The notes: generated by a model not told the origin, from the sequence alone. A DNA stretch of 64,000 bases from Cupriavidus sp. (GCA_031180665.1 JAPSLP010000011.1:80253-144252), one strand, 5' to 3'; positions 12,560 through 24,009 are shown, counted from the first letter of the stretch. A program made the numbers and translations.

Positions 12560-13738
12560 ATGACTGACGTTGTGATCGTATCGGCCGCCCGCACCGCGGT
12601 AGGCAAATTCGGCGGCTCGCTGGCCAAGGTGCCGGCCCCCGAACTGGGCGCCATCGTCATCAAGGCCGCGCTCGAGCGCGCCGGCGTCAAGCCGGAGCAG
12701 GTCAGCGAAGTGATCATGGGGCAGGTGCTGACCGCCGGCTCGGGGCAGAATCCGGCGCGCCAGGCGGCGATCAAGGCAGGGCTGCCGCATATGGTCCCCG
12801 CGATGACCATCAACAAGGTGTGCGGTTCGGGCCTGAAGGCCGTGATGCTCGCCGCCAACGCGATCGCCTCGGGCGACGCCGAGATCGTCGTGGCCGGCGG
12901 CCAGGAGAACATGAGCGCGGCGCCGCACGTGCTGCCGGGCTCGCGCGACGGCTTCCGCATGGGGGACGCCAAGCTGATCGACACGATGATCGTCGACGGC
13001 CTGTGGGACGTCTACAACCAGTACCACATGGGCATCACCGCCGAGAACGTGGCCAAGGAGTACGGCATCTCGCGCGAGGCCCAGGACGAGTTCGCGGTCA
13101 GCTCGCAGAACAAGGCCGAGGCAGCGCAGAAAGCCGGGCGCTTTGACGAGGAAATCGTTCCCGTGATGATCCCGCAGCGCAAGGGCGAACCGCTGGCTTT
13201 CGCTACCGACGAGTTCGTTCGCCACGGCGCCACGCTCGAGAGCATCGCGGGCCTGAAGCCGGCCTTCGACAAGGCAGGCACGGTGACGGCGGCCAACGCC
13301 TCCGGCATCAACGATGGCGCCGCCGCCGTGGTGGTGATGTCGGCCGCCAAGGCGCGCGAGCTGGGTCTGACCCCGCTCGCCACGATCCGCGCGTTCGCCA
13401 ACGCCGGTGTCGATCCGAAGGTGATGGGCATGGGGCCGGTGCCGGCCTCGCAGCGTTGCCTGTCGCGCGCCGGCTGGAGCGTGCAGGACCTCGACCTGAT
13501 GGAGATCAACGAGGCCTTTGCCGCGCAGGCGCTGGCGGTGCACAAGCAGATGGGCTGGGACACCGACAAGGTGAACGTCAACGGCGGCGCGATCGCGATC
13601 GGCCATCCGATCGGTGCCTCGGGCTGCCGCATTCTGGTGACGCTGCTGCACGAGATGAAGCGGCGCGATGCGAAGAAGGGCCTGGCGTCGCTGTGCATCG
13701 GCGGCGGCATGGGGGTGGCGCTCGCCGTGGAGCGGTGA
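12560..13738 (+). CDS. phaA: Acetyl-CoA acetyltransferase
   Basis: [43 protein letters not shown]...; thiolase motifs. Confidence 0.97.
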   Translation: MTDVVIVSAARTAVGKFGGSLAKVPAPELGAIVIKAALERAGVKPEQVSEVIMGQVLTAGSGQNPARQAAIKAGLPHMVPAMTINKVCGSGLKAVMLAANAIASGDAEIVVAGGQENMSAAPHVLPGSRDGFRMGDAKLIDTMIVDGLWDVYNQYHMGITAENVAKEYGISREAQDEFAVSSQNKAEAAQKAGRFDEEIVPVMIPQRKGEPLAFATDEFVRHGATLESIAGLKPAFDKAGTVTAANASGINDGAAAVVVMSAAKARELGLTPLATIRAFANAGVDPKVMGMGPVPASQRCLSRAGWSVQDLDLMEINEAFAAQALAVHKQMGWDTDKVNVNGGAIAIGHPIGASGCRILVTLLHEMKRRDAKKGLASLCIGGGMGVALAVER

Positions 13739-13831
13739 GGGAGGGGTGGGCCGGCGGGCACGGAGTGAATGCGGGCGGCATGGCGCCGTCCGTCCGGCGC
13801 GCCGGCATCGATAACAAGAACCTGATTAGGA

Positions 13832-14578
13832 GTGGATATGACTCAGCGCATTGCATACGTAACGGGCGGCATGGGCGGTATCGGTACCGCGATCTGCCAG
13901 CGCCTGGCCAAGGACGGCTATCGCGTGGTGGCGGGCTGCGGCCCCAACTCCCCACGCCGTGAACGCTGGCTGGAACAGCAGAAGGCGCTCGGCTTCGACT
14001 TCGTTGCCTCCGAGGGCAACGTGGCGGACTGGGATTCCACCAAGGCCGCGTTCGACAAGGTCAAGGCAGAGGTCGGCGAGGTCGATGTGCTGATCAACAA
14101 TGCGGGCATCACGCGCGACGTGGTGTTCCGCAAGATGACGCGCGCCGACTGGGACGCGGTGATCGACACCAACCTGACCTCGCTGTTCAACGTCACCAAG
14201 CAGGTGATCGACGGCATGGCCGATCGCGGCTGGGGCCGGATCATCAATATCTCGTCGGTCAACGGGCAGAAGGGGCAGTTCGGCCAGACCAACTACTCGA
14301 CCGCGAAGGCCGGCCTGCATGGCTTCACGATGGCGCTGGCGCAGGAAGTCGCGACCAAGGGCGTGACGGTCAATACCGTGTCGCCGGGCTATATCGCCAC
14401 CGATATGGTCAAGGCGATCCGTCAGGACGTGCTCGACAAGATCGTCGGCACGATCCCGGTCAAGCGCCTGGGCCAGCCGGAGGAGATTGCCTCGATCTGC
14501 GCCTGGCTGGCGTCGGAGGAATCGGGTTTTGCCACCGGTGCCGACTTCTCGCTGAACGGCGGCCTGCATATGGGCTGA
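13832..14578 (+). CDS. phaB: Acetoacetyl-CoA reductase
   Basis: MTQRIAYVTGGMGGIGTAICQRLAKDGYRVVAGCGPNSPRRERWLEQQ; SDR fold (MDM.. upstream start also possible). Confidence 0.97.
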   Translation: MDMTQRIAYVTGGMGGIGTAICQRLAKDGYRVVAGCGPNSPRRERWLEQQKALGFDFVASEGNVADWDSTKAAFDKVKAEVGEVDVLINNAGITRDVVFRKMTRADWDAVIDTNLTSLFNVTKQVIDGMADRGWGRIINISSVNGQKGQFGQTNYSTAKAGLHGFTMALAQEVATKGVTVNTVSPGYIATDMVKAIRQDVLDKIVGTIPVKRLGQPEEIASICAWLASEESGFATGADFSLNGGLHMG

Positions 14579-14583
14579 CCGAA

Positions 14584-14605
14584 GGGGCCGGCAGTTGCCG
14601 GCCCC
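14584..14605 (+). terminator. Strong hairpin downstream of phaB
   Basis: ggggccggc-agtt-gccggcccc, 9-bp stem, no T-tract. Confidence 0.55.
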
Positions 14606-15002
14606 ATGCCGGCGTGCCGCGCCCGGCGGTGCTGCGCTGCGTTGGACGCGCCGCAGCACCGTGCCGACGCGTGCGTGCGTCCGGCTCCAAAACCTCGCTT
14701 TTCCCCCGTTTTATCCGGCGATTTCGCGCGTTTGCTTGCGGGTTTTCCTTAGCGCCCGCGCCTTTTCACAGTGCCTTGTTAAGCATAGAATCAGGGCATC
14801 AACGCCGCCGGCACCAATTTGGGACATCGAGAAATACGACGCGGATCGCGCCCTTGGCCGGCGGGTCGGCCCCGCGCCGCTAGCGTTGCCGGATTGCGCA
14901 CTGCACGGCATGCGGTGCAACAGCGAACGATCGACCGTGCCGCACGAGCACGGGCTGCGGCGTCAGCGCACCGGCAGCGGATTACAAAAGGATAGAGCAC
15001 CG

Positions 15003-15572
15003 ATGGCCACCACCAAGAAAGGCGCAGAGCGACTGATCAAGAAATATCCGAATCGCCGGCTCTACGACACCCAGACCAGCACCTATATCACCCTGGCCGA
15101 TGTCAAGCAGCTCGTGATGGACAACGAGGAGTTCAAGGTCGTCGACGCCAAGTCGGGTGACGAACTGACGCGCAGCATCCTGCTGCAAATCATCCTTGAG
15201 GAAGAGACCGGTGGCGTGCCGATGTTCTCCAGCGCCATGCTGTCGCAGATCATCCGCTTCTACGGTCACGCGATGCAGGGCATGATGGGGACCTACCTGG
15301 AGAAGAACATCCAGGCTTTCATCGACATCCAGAACAAGCTCGCCGAGAACTCCAAGGGCCTGTATTCGGGCGAGGCCTTCAGCCCCGACATGTGGTCGCA
15401 ATTCATGAACATGCAGGCACCGATGATGCAGGGCATGATGAGCAACTACATCGAGCAGAGCAAGAACCTGTTCGTGCAGATGCAGGAGCAGATGCAGAAC
15501 CAGGCCAAGAACATGTTCGGCAATTTCCCGTTCAACCAGCCGGACAACAACAAGAAGACCGGTCAGGGCTGA
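15003..15572 (+). CDS. phaR: PHA synthesis repressor PhaR
   Basis: MATTKKGAERLIKKYPNRRLYDTQTSTYITLADVKQLVMD. Confidence 0.96.
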   Translation: MATTKKGAERLIKKYPNRRLYDTQTSTYITLADVKQLVMDNEEFKVVDAKSGDELTRSILLQIILEEETGGVPMFSSAMLSQIIRFYGHAMQGMMGTYLEKNIQAFIDIQNKLAENSKGLYSGEAFSPDMWSQFMNMQAPMMQGMMSNYIEQSKNLFVQMQEQMQNQAKNMFGNFPFNQPDNNKKTGQG

Positions 15573-15746
15573 ACGGCGGTCGTCGTCGATCGGCAGTAGC
15601 GGCGGGCCGCAGCGCCCGCCTGCCGACGCGGTGGTCTCGGGGTAGAATCGCGGTCGTTCCGCCGCCACGGCCGTCTTCCGGATGGCAGGTCGCGGCCCAA
15701 GACCGCGCGCGCCACCAGAAGGCGCGGCCCCCACACCGCGAAATCC

Positions 15747-17159
15747 ATGTCGTCTCAGTCGTCCTCTCCTTCCTCCTCCCCTGCCGGCGCCGTCACTGGC
15801 GCGGCTGCCACCACGCCGAAGGTGGGCTTCGTATCACTCGGCTGCCCCAAGGCCCTCGTCGATTCCGAACAGATCATCACCCAGCTGCGTGCCGAGGGCT
15901 ATGCCATCAGCGGTACCTATGACGGCGCCGACCTGGTGGTGGTCAATACCTGCGGCTTTATCGACGAGGCGGTGCAGGAGAGCCTGGACGCGATCGGCGA
16001 AGCGCTGACCGAGAACGGCAAGGTGATCGTCACCGGCTGTCTCGGCGCCAAGAAGGACGCCGGCGGCAACGATATCGTCACCAGCGTGCATCCGAAGGTG
16101 CTGGCCGTCACCGGCCCGCATGCGCTGGGCGAGGTCATGCAGGCCGTGCACACGCACCTGCCCAAGCCGCACGATCCCTTCATCGATCTGGTGCCGCCCG
16201 CCGGTATCAAGCTGACGCCGAAGCACTACGCCTACCTGAAGATTTCCGAGGGCTGCAATCACCGCTGCTCGTTCTGCATCATTCCGTCGATGCGCGGCGA
16301 CCTGGTGTCGCGCCCGGTGGCCGAGGTGATGCTCGAGGCCGAGAATCTGTTCAAGTCCGGCGTCAAGGAACTGCTGGTCATCTCGCAAGACACCAGCGCC
16401 TACGGCGTCGACGTCAAGTACCGCACCGGCTTCTGGAACGGCCGTCCGCTGAAGACGCGCATGACCGAACTGGTCGGCGCGCTGGGCGAAGTGGCGCGCG
16501 AGTACGGCGCCTGGGTGCGGCTGCACTACGTCTATCCGTATCCGCACGTCGACGAAATCATCCCGCTGATGAACGACGGCCATGTGCTGCCGTATCTGGA
16601 CGTGCCGCTGCAGCATGCGCATCCGGACGTCCTCAAGCGGATGAAGCGCCCGGCCAACGCCGAGAAGACCATGGAGCGGATCCGTGCGTGGCGCGAGATC
16701 TGCCCGGACCTGACGATCCGCAGCACCTTCATCGCCGGCTTCCCGGGCGAGACCGAGGCGGAGTTCCAGACGCTGCTCGACTTCATCGCCGAGGCCGAAC
16801 TGGACCGCGTCGGCTGCTTCGCCTATTCGCCGGTCGAGGGCGCAACGGCCAACGATCTGCCCGGCGCGCTGCCCGACGAAGTCCGCGAGGAGCGCCGGGC
16901 GCGCTTCATGGAGGTCGCCGAGGCGGTGTCGGCGCGCCGCCTGCAGCGCAAGATCGGACAGACGCTGCGCGTGCTGGTCGACGAGGTCAACCAGGATGGC
17001 GGCATCGGCCGCTCGGCCGCCGATGCGCCGGAGATCGACGGCCTGGTTTATATCGATCCGCCCGCAAAGCCGTACCAGCGCTACAAGACCGGCGAGTTCG
17101 TTTCGGTGCGGATCACTGGTGCCGACGGCCACGACCTGTGGGGCGAGGCCGTGGCGTAA
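15747..17159 (+). CDS. rimO: Ribosomal protein uS12 methylthiotransferase RimO
   Basis: [19 protein letters not shown]; radical-SAM [18 protein letters not shown]. Confidence 0.96.
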   Translation: MSSQSSSPSSSPAGAVTGAAATTPKVGFVSLGCPKALVDSEQIITQLRAEGYAISGTYDGADLVVVNTCGFIDEAVQESLDAIGEALTENGKVIVTGCLGAKKDAGGNDIVTSVHPKVLAVTGPHALGEVMQAVHTHLPKPHDPFIDLVPPAGIKLTPKHYAYLKISEGCNHRCSFCIIPSMRGDLVSRPVAEVMLEAENLFKSGVKELLVISQDTSAYGVDVKYRTGFWNGRPLKTRMTELVGALGEVAREYGAWVRLHYVYPYPHVDEIIPLMNDGHVLPYLDVPLQHAHPDVLKRMKRPANAEKTMERIRAWREICPDLTIRSTFIAGFPGETEAEFQTLLDFIAEAELDRVGCFAYSPVEGATANDLPGALPDEVREERRARFMEVAEAVSARRLQRKIGQTLRVLVDEVNQDGGIGRSAADAPEIDGLVYIDPPAKPYQRYKTGEFVSVRITGADGHDLWGEAVA

Positions 17160-17282
17160 CGCATCCGGCATGCCAGCCGGGACGCTTACCGGCGCGCCGA
17201 CATTAGGTAAAAGTACGATCGTTCGGAAAATGGACCGCAGGGCTATACTTTGCGGTGCAACATTACCCAATGGAGACAGACA

Positions 17283-18466
17283 TGACCCGTGAAGTGGTGG
17301 TGGTCAGCGGCGTACGGACCCCGATCGGAACCTTTGGCGGCAGCCTCAAAGACCTGTCGCCGACCGAGCTCGGCGCGATGGTGGTGCGCGAGGCCCTGGC
17401 CCGCGCCAGCGTGCAGGGCGACGAAGTCGGCCACGTGGTGTTCGGCAACGTGATCCAGACCGAGCCGCGCGACATGTACCTGGCGCGCGTGGCGGCGGTG
17501 GAGGGCGGGGTGTCGATCGACGCGCCGGCCCTGACGGTCAACCGGCTGTGCGGCTCCGGCCTGCAGGCCATCGTCAGCGCGGCGCAGACCGTGATGCTGG
17601 GCGATGCCGACGTCGCCATCGGCGGCGGCGCCGAAAGCATGAGTCGCGCGCCGTATCTGGCCCCCGCGGCACGCTGGGGCGCGCGCATGGGCGACGCGAA
17701 GCTGCTCGACATGATGCTCGGCGCGCTGCACGATCCCTTCCATTCGATCCACATGGGCGTGACGGCCGAGAACGTCGCGCGCGAATACGACATCAGCCGC
17801 GCGCAGCAGGACGAGGCCGCGCTGGAGTCGCATCGCCGCGCGTCGGCGGCGATCCGCGAAGGGCGCTTCAAGGAGCAGATCCTTCCGGTCACGTTGAAGT
17901 CGCGCAAGGGCGACGTCGTGTTCGATACCGACGAGCATGTGCGCCACGATGCCAAGGCCGAGGACATGTCCAAGCTCAAGCCGGTCTTCGTCAAGGAGAA
18001 CGGCACCGTGACGGCGGGCAACGCGTCGGGCCTGAACGACGGCGCCGCGGCGGTCGTGCTGATGGAGCGCAGCGTCGCCGAGCGGCGCGGCCTGAAGCCG
18101 CTGGCGCGGCTGGTGTCGTACGGCCATGCCGGCGTCGACCCGAAGACCATGGGCATCGGCCCGGTCCCGGCCACGCGCAAGGCGCTGGAGCGCGCCGGCC
18201 TGTCGGTCGCCGACCTCGACGTGATCGAGGCCAACGAGGCCTTTGCCGCGCAGGCCTGCGCGGTCAACAAGGCGCTGGGGCTGGACCCGCTGAAGGTCAA
18301 TCCGAACGGCTCCGGCATCTCGCTGGGCCACCCGATCGGCGCCACCGGGGCGCTGATCACGGTCAAGGCGCTGTACGAGCTGCAGCGGGTGCAGGGCCGC
18401 TATGCGCTGGTGACGATGTGCATCGGCGGCGGCCAGGGCATCGCCGCGATCTTCGAGCGGATCTGA
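17283..18466 (+). CDS. bktB: Beta-ketothiolase BktB
   Basis: MTREVVVVSGVRTPIGTFGGSLKDLSPTELGAMVVREALARA..., close to remembered C. necator BktB. Confidence 0.95.
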
Positions 18467-18468
18467 CC

Positions 18469-18867
18469 ATGGGCCGGCGGCGTGGGGCTGGCTTCGTTGC
18501 AGCGATCGGCGCGGTCGCGGCCACGGCCGCCGCTGCGCTGACGTGGACCGCGCCGGCCGCCGCGGCCGGCGACACGGTGCTGTCGACCGCGTCGCCGCCG
18601 CGCGCCGGCAATGGCACCGGTACCACCGGCACCGGGATCAGCAGCAACGGCAAGGCGCCGGCGCAACGCCAGCGCGACGCCCGCGGCATGTCTGCGGTGC
18701 CGGCCTTGCCGCCGCCCCAGCCTTATCCTTCCGGCCAGCAGATGCCCGTCTATGTCGGCCCCGACGGCGTGGTCGCGGTGCCGTCGATCGACATGACCCC
18801 TAACAGCGGCGTGGTCTACGGACCGCCGCCGCCGCGCTCCGGCATCGTCGAAGACCGCAAGCGTTAA
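18469..18867 (+). CDS. Small secreted Gly/Pro-rich hypothetical protein
   Basis: MGRRRGAGFVAAIGAVAATAAAALTWTAPAAAAGDTVLS...; signal-like N-terminus. Confidence 0.6.
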   Translation: MGRRRGAGFVAAIGAVAATAAAALTWTAPAAAAGDTVLSTASPPRAGNGTGTTGTGISSNGKAPAQRQRDARGMSAVPALPPPQPYPSGQQMPVYVGPDGVVAVPSIDMTPNSGVVYGPPPPRSGIVEDRKR

Positions 18868-18873
18868 GCGGTC

Positions 18874-18999
18874 AAGCGGCTTAAGGGGCTTGAGCGGGTC
18901 AAGCAGGTCAAGCGGATCAAGCGGATCAAGCGGATCAAGCGGATCAAGCGGATCAAGCGGATCAAGCGGATCAAGCGGATCAAGCGGATCAAGCAGGTT
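18874..18999 (+). repeat. 14-unit 9-bp tandem repeat array; 9 consecutive perfect aagcggatc units (18910-18990)
   Basis: Direct reading; degenerate units on both flanks. Confidence 0.97.
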
Positions 19000-19103
19000 A
19001 CGCGGGGAGGGCCGCGCGGCGGCCATCGGTCCCATGGCGGCGCCGCCGTCATTGCTGGTAAGCTCGGAGGCTCTATCCGCACTCGCCAGACAAGGAATCC
19101 GCC

Positions 19104-20360
19104 GTGTCCGACCGTCCCCTGACCGATACGAACGCCGCTTCCCCGAACGACAACGATCCCGCCGCAACGCCCGACTGCTACGTGCAGACGCTGGCGGTGC
19201 AGCCCCCGCTGCAGGTACCGCCCGGTTTCGCTTCCTTCTCCCCGCCGACCCATCGCGGTTCCACCGTGGTGTTCCGCAATCTCGCCGAGCTGCGCGCGCA
19301 TGGCGACGGCGCCACCACCTACTGGCGCTACGGCATCCATGCCACCCCGACCAGCGAGGCGCTCTGCCAGCACCTGGCGATGCTGGAAGGCGCGCGCCAT
19401 GCCTTGCTGTTCCCCTCGGGACTGGGCGCGATCTCGCTGGTCTATTTCGCCTTGCTCAAGGCGGGCGACGACGTGCTGGTGCCGTACAACGTCTACGGGC
19501 CCAATCGCGAACACGGCGAATGGCTGGCGCGCGATTTCGGCATCACGGTGCGCCCCTACGATCCGATGCTGGGCGCCGGTATCGCCGAGCTGATCCGGCC
19601 CAACACGCGGCTGATCTGGATGGAGGCGCCCGGTTCCGTGACGATGGAAGTGCCCGACAGCGAGGCCATCGTCGCCGCCGCCCGGTCGCGCGGCGTGCTG
19701 ACCGCGATCGACAACACCTGGTCGGCCGGCGTCTACTTCCGGCCCTTCGACAAGGGCATCGACATCTCGGTGCAGGCCCTGACCAAGTACCAGTCGGGCG
19801 GCAGCGATGTGCTGATGGGCGCGGTGCTGTGTCGCGACGAAGGGCTGTACCAGCGGCTCAAGCGCATCCGCATGCTGATGGGCTGGGGCGTGTCGGCCGA
19901 CGACTGCTACCTGGTGCTGCGCTCGCTGCCGAGCATGCCGGTGCGGCTCGCGGCGCACGACCGCGCCGCGCGCGAAGTCGCCGAATGGCTGGCGCAGCGG
20001 CCGGAAGTCGCCAAGGTCCTGCATCCGGCCTTGCCCGACTGCCCCGGCCACACCTTCTGGCGCCGGGACTTCTCCGGAGCGAGCGGCCTGTTCGCGGTGG
20101 TGCTGCATGCGCGCTATCCCCGCGCGCAAGTCGACGCTTTCGTCGAGGCGCTGCGGCTGTTCGCGATCGGCTGGTCGTGGGGCGGGGCGCACAGCCTGGC
20201 CGTGCCCTATCACGTGCCGACCATGCGGCCGGCCGGCAGCTGGCCGCCCGCGGGGTGGGAAGAGGCCGGCGAGCTGGTACGGCTCTATATCGGGCTCGAG
20301 GATACGCGCGACCTGATCGCCGATCTGAAGGCGGCGATGGAGGAAAAGCTGGTCGGTTGA
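19104..20360 (+). CDS. metC: PLP-dependent trans-sulfuration enzyme (cystathionine beta-lyase-like)
   Basis: THRGSTVVFRNLAEL...YGIHATPTSEALCQHLAMLEGARHALLFPSGLGAI...ALTKYQSGGSDVLMGAV; GTG start. Confidence 0.85.
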   Translation: MSDRPLTDTNAASPNDNDPAATPDCYVQTLAVQPPLQVPPGFASFSPPTHRGSTVVFRNLAELRAHGDGATTYWRYGIHATPTSEALCQHLAMLEGARHALLFPSGLGAISLVYFALLKAGDDVLVPYNVYGPNREHGEWLARDFGITVRPYDPMLGAGIAELIRPNTRLIWMEAPGSVTMEVPDSEAIVAAARSRGVLTAIDNTWSAGVYFRPFDKGIDISVQALTKYQSGGSDVLMGAVLCRDEGLYQRLKRIRMLMGWGVSADDCYLVLRSLPSMPVRLAAHDRAAREVAEWLAQRPEVAKVLHPALPDCPGHTFWRRDFSGASGLFAVVLHARYPRAQVDAFVEALRLFAIGWSWGGAHSLAVPYHVPTMRPAGSWPPAGWEEAGELVRLYIGLEDTRDLIADLKAAMEEKLVG

Positions 20361-20444
20361 CGGGCTGGCGGACGGCTGCCGCCCGGAGCGCTTGGAGGAT
20401 GGATTCGCCCCGGGCGGCTGTCGATCGGCGTTGCCCGGGGAGGT

Positions 20445-21875
20445 TCAGCCGGCGCCGAACCGCCGGCGCAGCAGGAACAGCGCGATGCCGGCCGCGGCGG
20501 CCATAGCGGACAGCGCGGCCGCATACCGCCATCCACGCGCCGTCGCGGGTTCGATACCTGAGAAGCGCGGCATCCGCGCCAGGTCCTCGCGATCGACGCC
20601 GCGGTAGCTCATGATCCTCGGCACGAAAAAGGCCCGCCACTGCGCCTCGTAGCGCCCGACCGCCGCGGTGTAGCGCGCATGGCGCGGCGCGTCGATGCCG
20701 GCCAGTTCGTCCGCCAGCATGGCCATCGACAGCGCCGGAGAGAGCCACGTCCAGCGTTGCAGCGCGATGTAGCGGCGCGCGCGCGTATCGTCGAAGGCCT
20801 GCATGCGCGGACCGATGCGTGCTTCCAGCGCGAGATAGCGCGGCATGAAGCTGACCGGCCAGGTGTGCGTCGCGGGAGCGCCTGGCGCGCGCTCGGGATG
20901 CGCGGCATACCATTGCGCCAGCAGCCGGTCGGAATCGGCTTCGGCGCGCTGCTGGGCGTCGCGGATGTCGACGATGGCAGCCAGGCGCGACGGCATCGCC
21001 TGCTGCCGGTCCACCATCCAGCCAAGCGCGGCCGGCACGGCGAAAGTGGTCAGCAGCCACGCCCCGATGCCGAGCAGCACTGCCGATGGCGCCGACACCG
21101 GCAGCATGCCGATCAGCGCGCAAACCAGCGTCCAGACCGCCACGAAACCCGCCAGCGCGAGCAGCCACCACACCAGCGCCGCGAACGTCGCGCCGGGATC
21201 GAGCGAGAAGGCGAGGCACGATGCCGCCGCGCCGATGCACCATACCGCGGCGGCACGCAGTCCCAGCGCCGCGGTCAGCCACAGGCCCACCCGTGGGCAT
21301 TGCACCAGGGTCAGCCGCCACAGCTTCTGTTCCCGCCCTTGCTGGACCATGCCTGCGCACAGGCAGATCACCGCGAGCGGCACCAGCAGGGCCACCACGG
21401 TGGCGAACTGCGGCATGGCCAGGCCCTGCAGCAGGGGATTGGCGAGCCGGTCCTCGCGCCGTGCGTCGGTATGGCGGCTTTCGACGGTCACGCGCACGGC
21501 GCAAGCATGCAGCTTGAACCCGCCGCTGCCGAGCGCGAGACCGCCGAGCGGCGGCAGCACCGCCGGCGGCGCATCGGCGCGCGCGATGTCGAACGCGGCT
21601 TTCGCGGCCTTCACGGGATCCGCGGCCTGAAGGGGACTCGCCGGCGAAGCGGTGGGCACGGCGGCCGGCAAGTTGGCGCCATGCGTGGCAATGCGCCGCT
21701 GCCAGTCGCTGTCCAACGCCTGGAGATGCGTTCGCCACGCGCGCGCGTCCAGGCCCGACGACAGGGCGCTCGCGAGCAGCACGATCGCCAGCAGAACGAA
21801 CACCCACAAGCTCGCGCGGTCGGCCAGCAAGCGGCGCCATTCGGCACCGGCGACCGCAACGGCCGCGCGCCTCAT
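20445..21875 (-). CDS. ABC-2 type permease, DUF3526-like
   Basis: MRRAAVAVAGAEWRRLLADRASLWVFVLLAIVLLASALSSGLDARAW...; overlaps upstream ORF by 4 nt. Confidence 0.75.
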   Translation of the reverse strand: MRRAAVAVAGAEWRRLLADRASLWVFVLLAIVLLASALSSGLDARAWRTHLQALDSDWQRRIATHGANLPAAVPTASPASPLQAADPVKAAKAAFDIARADAPPAVLPPLGGLALGSGGFKLHACAVRVTVESRHTDARREDRLANPLLQGLAMPQFATVVALLVPLAVICLCAGMVQQGREQKLWRLTLVQCPRVGLWLTAALGLRAAAVWCIGAAASCLAFSLDPGATFAALVWWLLALAGFVAVWTLVCALIGMLPVSAPSAVLLGIGAWLLTTFAVPAALGWMVDRQQAMPSRLAAIVDIRDAQQRAEADSDRLLAQWYAAHPERAPGAPATHTWPVSFMPRYLALEARIGPRMQAFDDTRARRYIALQRWTWLSPALSMAMLADELAGIDAPRHARYTAAVGRYEAQWRAFFVPRIMSYRGVDREDLARMPRFSGIEPATARGWRYAAALSAMAAAAGIALFLLRRRFGAG

Positions 21876-23287
21876 GGTGCCAGGCGCCGCGTGGACGCCC
21901 CCAGCAGGATCAGGCTGGCCAAGGTCCAGCCGAGCAGCGCCACGACCTCGGGCCGCGCTTCGCGCAGCGCGAAGCCCACGCCGGGCGGACGATAGGAGAA
22001 GGGTGGAATCGCGCGCCATAGTGCCTCCCCGGCATAGCGGTCCTCGAACGAGCGAAAGCCGCGCGTATGCGCGGCGTCCCAGCGGTCGATCGCGGTGTTG
22101 ACCTGCTGCCGATAGCGTTCTGCGTGGTCCTCGAAACGGCGCTGGTGCGACAGGTCGGTGCCCGCCAGCTTCATCGACAGATTTCGCAGCGCCAGCGTCG
22201 GGCTGAGCAGCGCGGCGACGCGCAGGATCCGCTCGTGCCGCGCATAGCGGTCCCACAGCGCGTCGAAATGCAGCTGGTGGACCCGGTCGGCATAGCGGTC
22301 GCGCTCCAGGCGCCGCAGCGCCGCGGCGCCCGCCGGCAGGTCTTCGACCCGCGCCACGCCATGGCGGCGCATCAGTTCGGCATCGAAGCGCCGCCCCCGC
22401 TCGGCCAGGTCCCCATCGCCGGGCAGGCCCTGCTGGTAGTCGCGCTGGATCGCGCTCCAGAACGACCCGGCGCTGGGCAGCGGTTCGAGATGGTCGGCGA
22501 TGGCCGCCGCGGCGCGCGGCACCACCAGCACCGCGGCCAGCCACCACGCCAGCAGCAAGTACAGCGCCGCATGACTGCTCGGCGCGCGGGCCGATACGGT
22601 CAGCGCGACGACGACGAAGATGCCGACATGCAGCAGGTAGGCGGCCGCCAGTGCGGCGCCGCGCCACAGCACGTCGGCGTTGGGGTCGGCGTCCGCGGCC
22701 CCCCATGCTGCCGCCAGCAGCGGCGTCGCGGCCGCCACGCCGAAGGCCAGCAGCAGCGCGAGCAGCTTGGCGGCGACCAGCCGCCACGGCGATACGCCGA
22801 TGCCATGCAGCATCCGCAGCGTGCCGCTCTCGCGCTCGCGGCTCAGCGCATCGAAGGACAGCGCCACGACCAGCAGCGGCAGCAGCGCCGACAGGACGAA
22901 GGCCACGTCCAGGCGTCCGAAGCGCTCGCCCGGCAGCGCGTCGGCGGCGGGCTCGAAGCGGGTGGTATTGCGGCGATGCGGCTCGAGCCACAGCGCGCGG
23001 CCCAGATAGGGCGTCAGGCCGGGATCGAGCGCGGCCAGCACGCTGTCGGGACGGAACACGTAGTGGCCGAAATGGGCGCCGCGGTGCGGATGCTTGTCGC
23101 CCTGGGCATCCCACTGCTGCCGCGTGGCCGCCGCTACCGCCGCGGTTTCCCGCATCTGCGCCGCGTGCCGCTGCAGCGAGGCCAGCAGCACGCCGGCCAG
23201 CAGCGCGGCCACCGCCAGCGTCAGCGCGACGGTGCGGCCATCGCGCGCCATCGACCGCAGCTCCTTGCGCAAGGCGATCGCGATCAT
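21872..23287 (-). CDS. ABC-2 type permease, DUF3526-like
   Basis: MIAIALRKELRSMARDGRTVALTLAVAALLAGVLLASLQR...LSRERESGTLRMLHGIGVSPWRLVAAKLLA. Confidence 0.8.
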   Translation of the reverse strand: MIAIALRKELRSMARDGRTVALTLAVAALLAGVLLASLQRHAAQMRETAAVAAATRQQWDAQGDKHPHRGAHFGHYVFRPDSVLAALDPGLTPYLGRALWLEPHRRNTTRFEPAADALPGERFGRLDVAFVLSALLPLLVVALSFDALSRERESGTLRMLHGIGVSPWRLVAAKLLALLLAFGVAAATPLLAAAWGAADADPNADVLWRGAALAAAYLLHVGIFVVVALTVSARAPSSHAALYLLLAWWLAAVLVVPRAAAAIADHLEPLPSAGSFWSAIQRDYQQGLPGDGDLAERGRRFDAELMRRHGVARVEDLPAGAAALRRLERDRYADRVHQLHFDALWDRYARHERILRVAALLSPTLALRNLSMKLAGTDLSHQRRFEDHAERYRQQVNTAIDRWDAAHTRGFRSFEDRYAGEALWRAIPPFSYRPPGVGFALREARPEVVALLGWTLASLILLGASTRRLAP

Positions 23288-24009
23288 GCCGGCACTCCCG
23301 CGGGCTGCGCGCAGGCCAGATAGGTGCGTTCGAGCTCGGCGTGATCCAGCGTATGGGCGTCGAACTGGGCGACCAGCCGGCCGGCGTTCAGGATGCCGAT
23401 GCGGTCGGCCACCTGCCGCGCGTTGAAGAGATCGTGCGTGGCCATCAGCACCGCCATGCCGCCATCGGCGGCTTCGCGCACGCGGCGGGCGAAGTCGTTG
23501 GCCGCGGCGGGATCGAGGCCCGAGGTCGGCTCGTCCAGCAGCATCGCGCTGGCGCGTTTGGCATGGGCGATCGCGAGGCCGACCTTTTGCCGCATGCCCT
23601 TGGAGTACGTCGCCACCCGTCGCCCGTGCGCCGCGACGTCGAGCCCGGCCTGCGTCAGCATCCTTGCGGCGGCGCGGCGGTCCAGCCGGATCCCGGCCAG
23701 CGCGCAGAAATAGCGCAGGTTCTCGATGCCGCTCAGATAGGGGTAAAGCGCGACGTTCTCCGGCAGATAGGCCAGCCGTTGCCGCACCGCCGTCGCATCG
23801 CGCCCCAGCGACAGGCCGTCGACCCGCACGGTGCCGGCCTGCGGCGCGACAAAGCCGAGCAGCACGTCGATCGTGGTGGACTTTCCCGCGCCATTGCCGC
23901 CGAGCAGGGCATAGACCACGCCCCGGCCGACATGCAGGTCCAGTCCGTCGATGGTGCGCCGGCCGCCGCGCACCACCACGAGGCCGTCGATCGAAAGGAC
24001 GTCGCTCAT
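23284..24009 (-). CDS. ABC transporter ATP-binding protein
   Basis: Walker A LLGGNGAGKSTT; signature YSKGMRQKVGLA; Walker B MLLDEPTSGLD. Confidence 0.93.
   Translation of the reverse strand: MSDVLSIDGLVVVRGGRRTIDGLDLHVGRGVVYALLGGNGAGKSTTIDVLLGFVAPQAGTVRVDGLSLGRDATAVRQRLAYLPENVALYPYLSGIENLRYFCALAGIRLDRRAAARMLTQAGLDVAAHGRRVATYSKGMRQKVGLAIAHAKRASAMLLDEPTSGLDPAAANDFARRVREAADGGMAVLMATHDLFNARQVADRIGILNAGRLVAQFDAHTLDHAELERTYLACAQPAGVPA

Noticed and set aside
12560-18466. Two thiolases in one locus (phaA and bktB) as a novelty
   Set aside because: Known arrangement in Cupriavidus PHA loci.
18874-18999. CRISPR array
   Set aside because: 9-bp units with no spacers and no cas genes; simple tandem repeat.
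18864-20213. Minus ORF with (IRL)n tail and plus ORF with (SGS)n run over the 9-bp array
   Set aside because: Repeats are just the 9-bp array read in frame; metC on the plus strand is the real gene and the rest lacks motifs.
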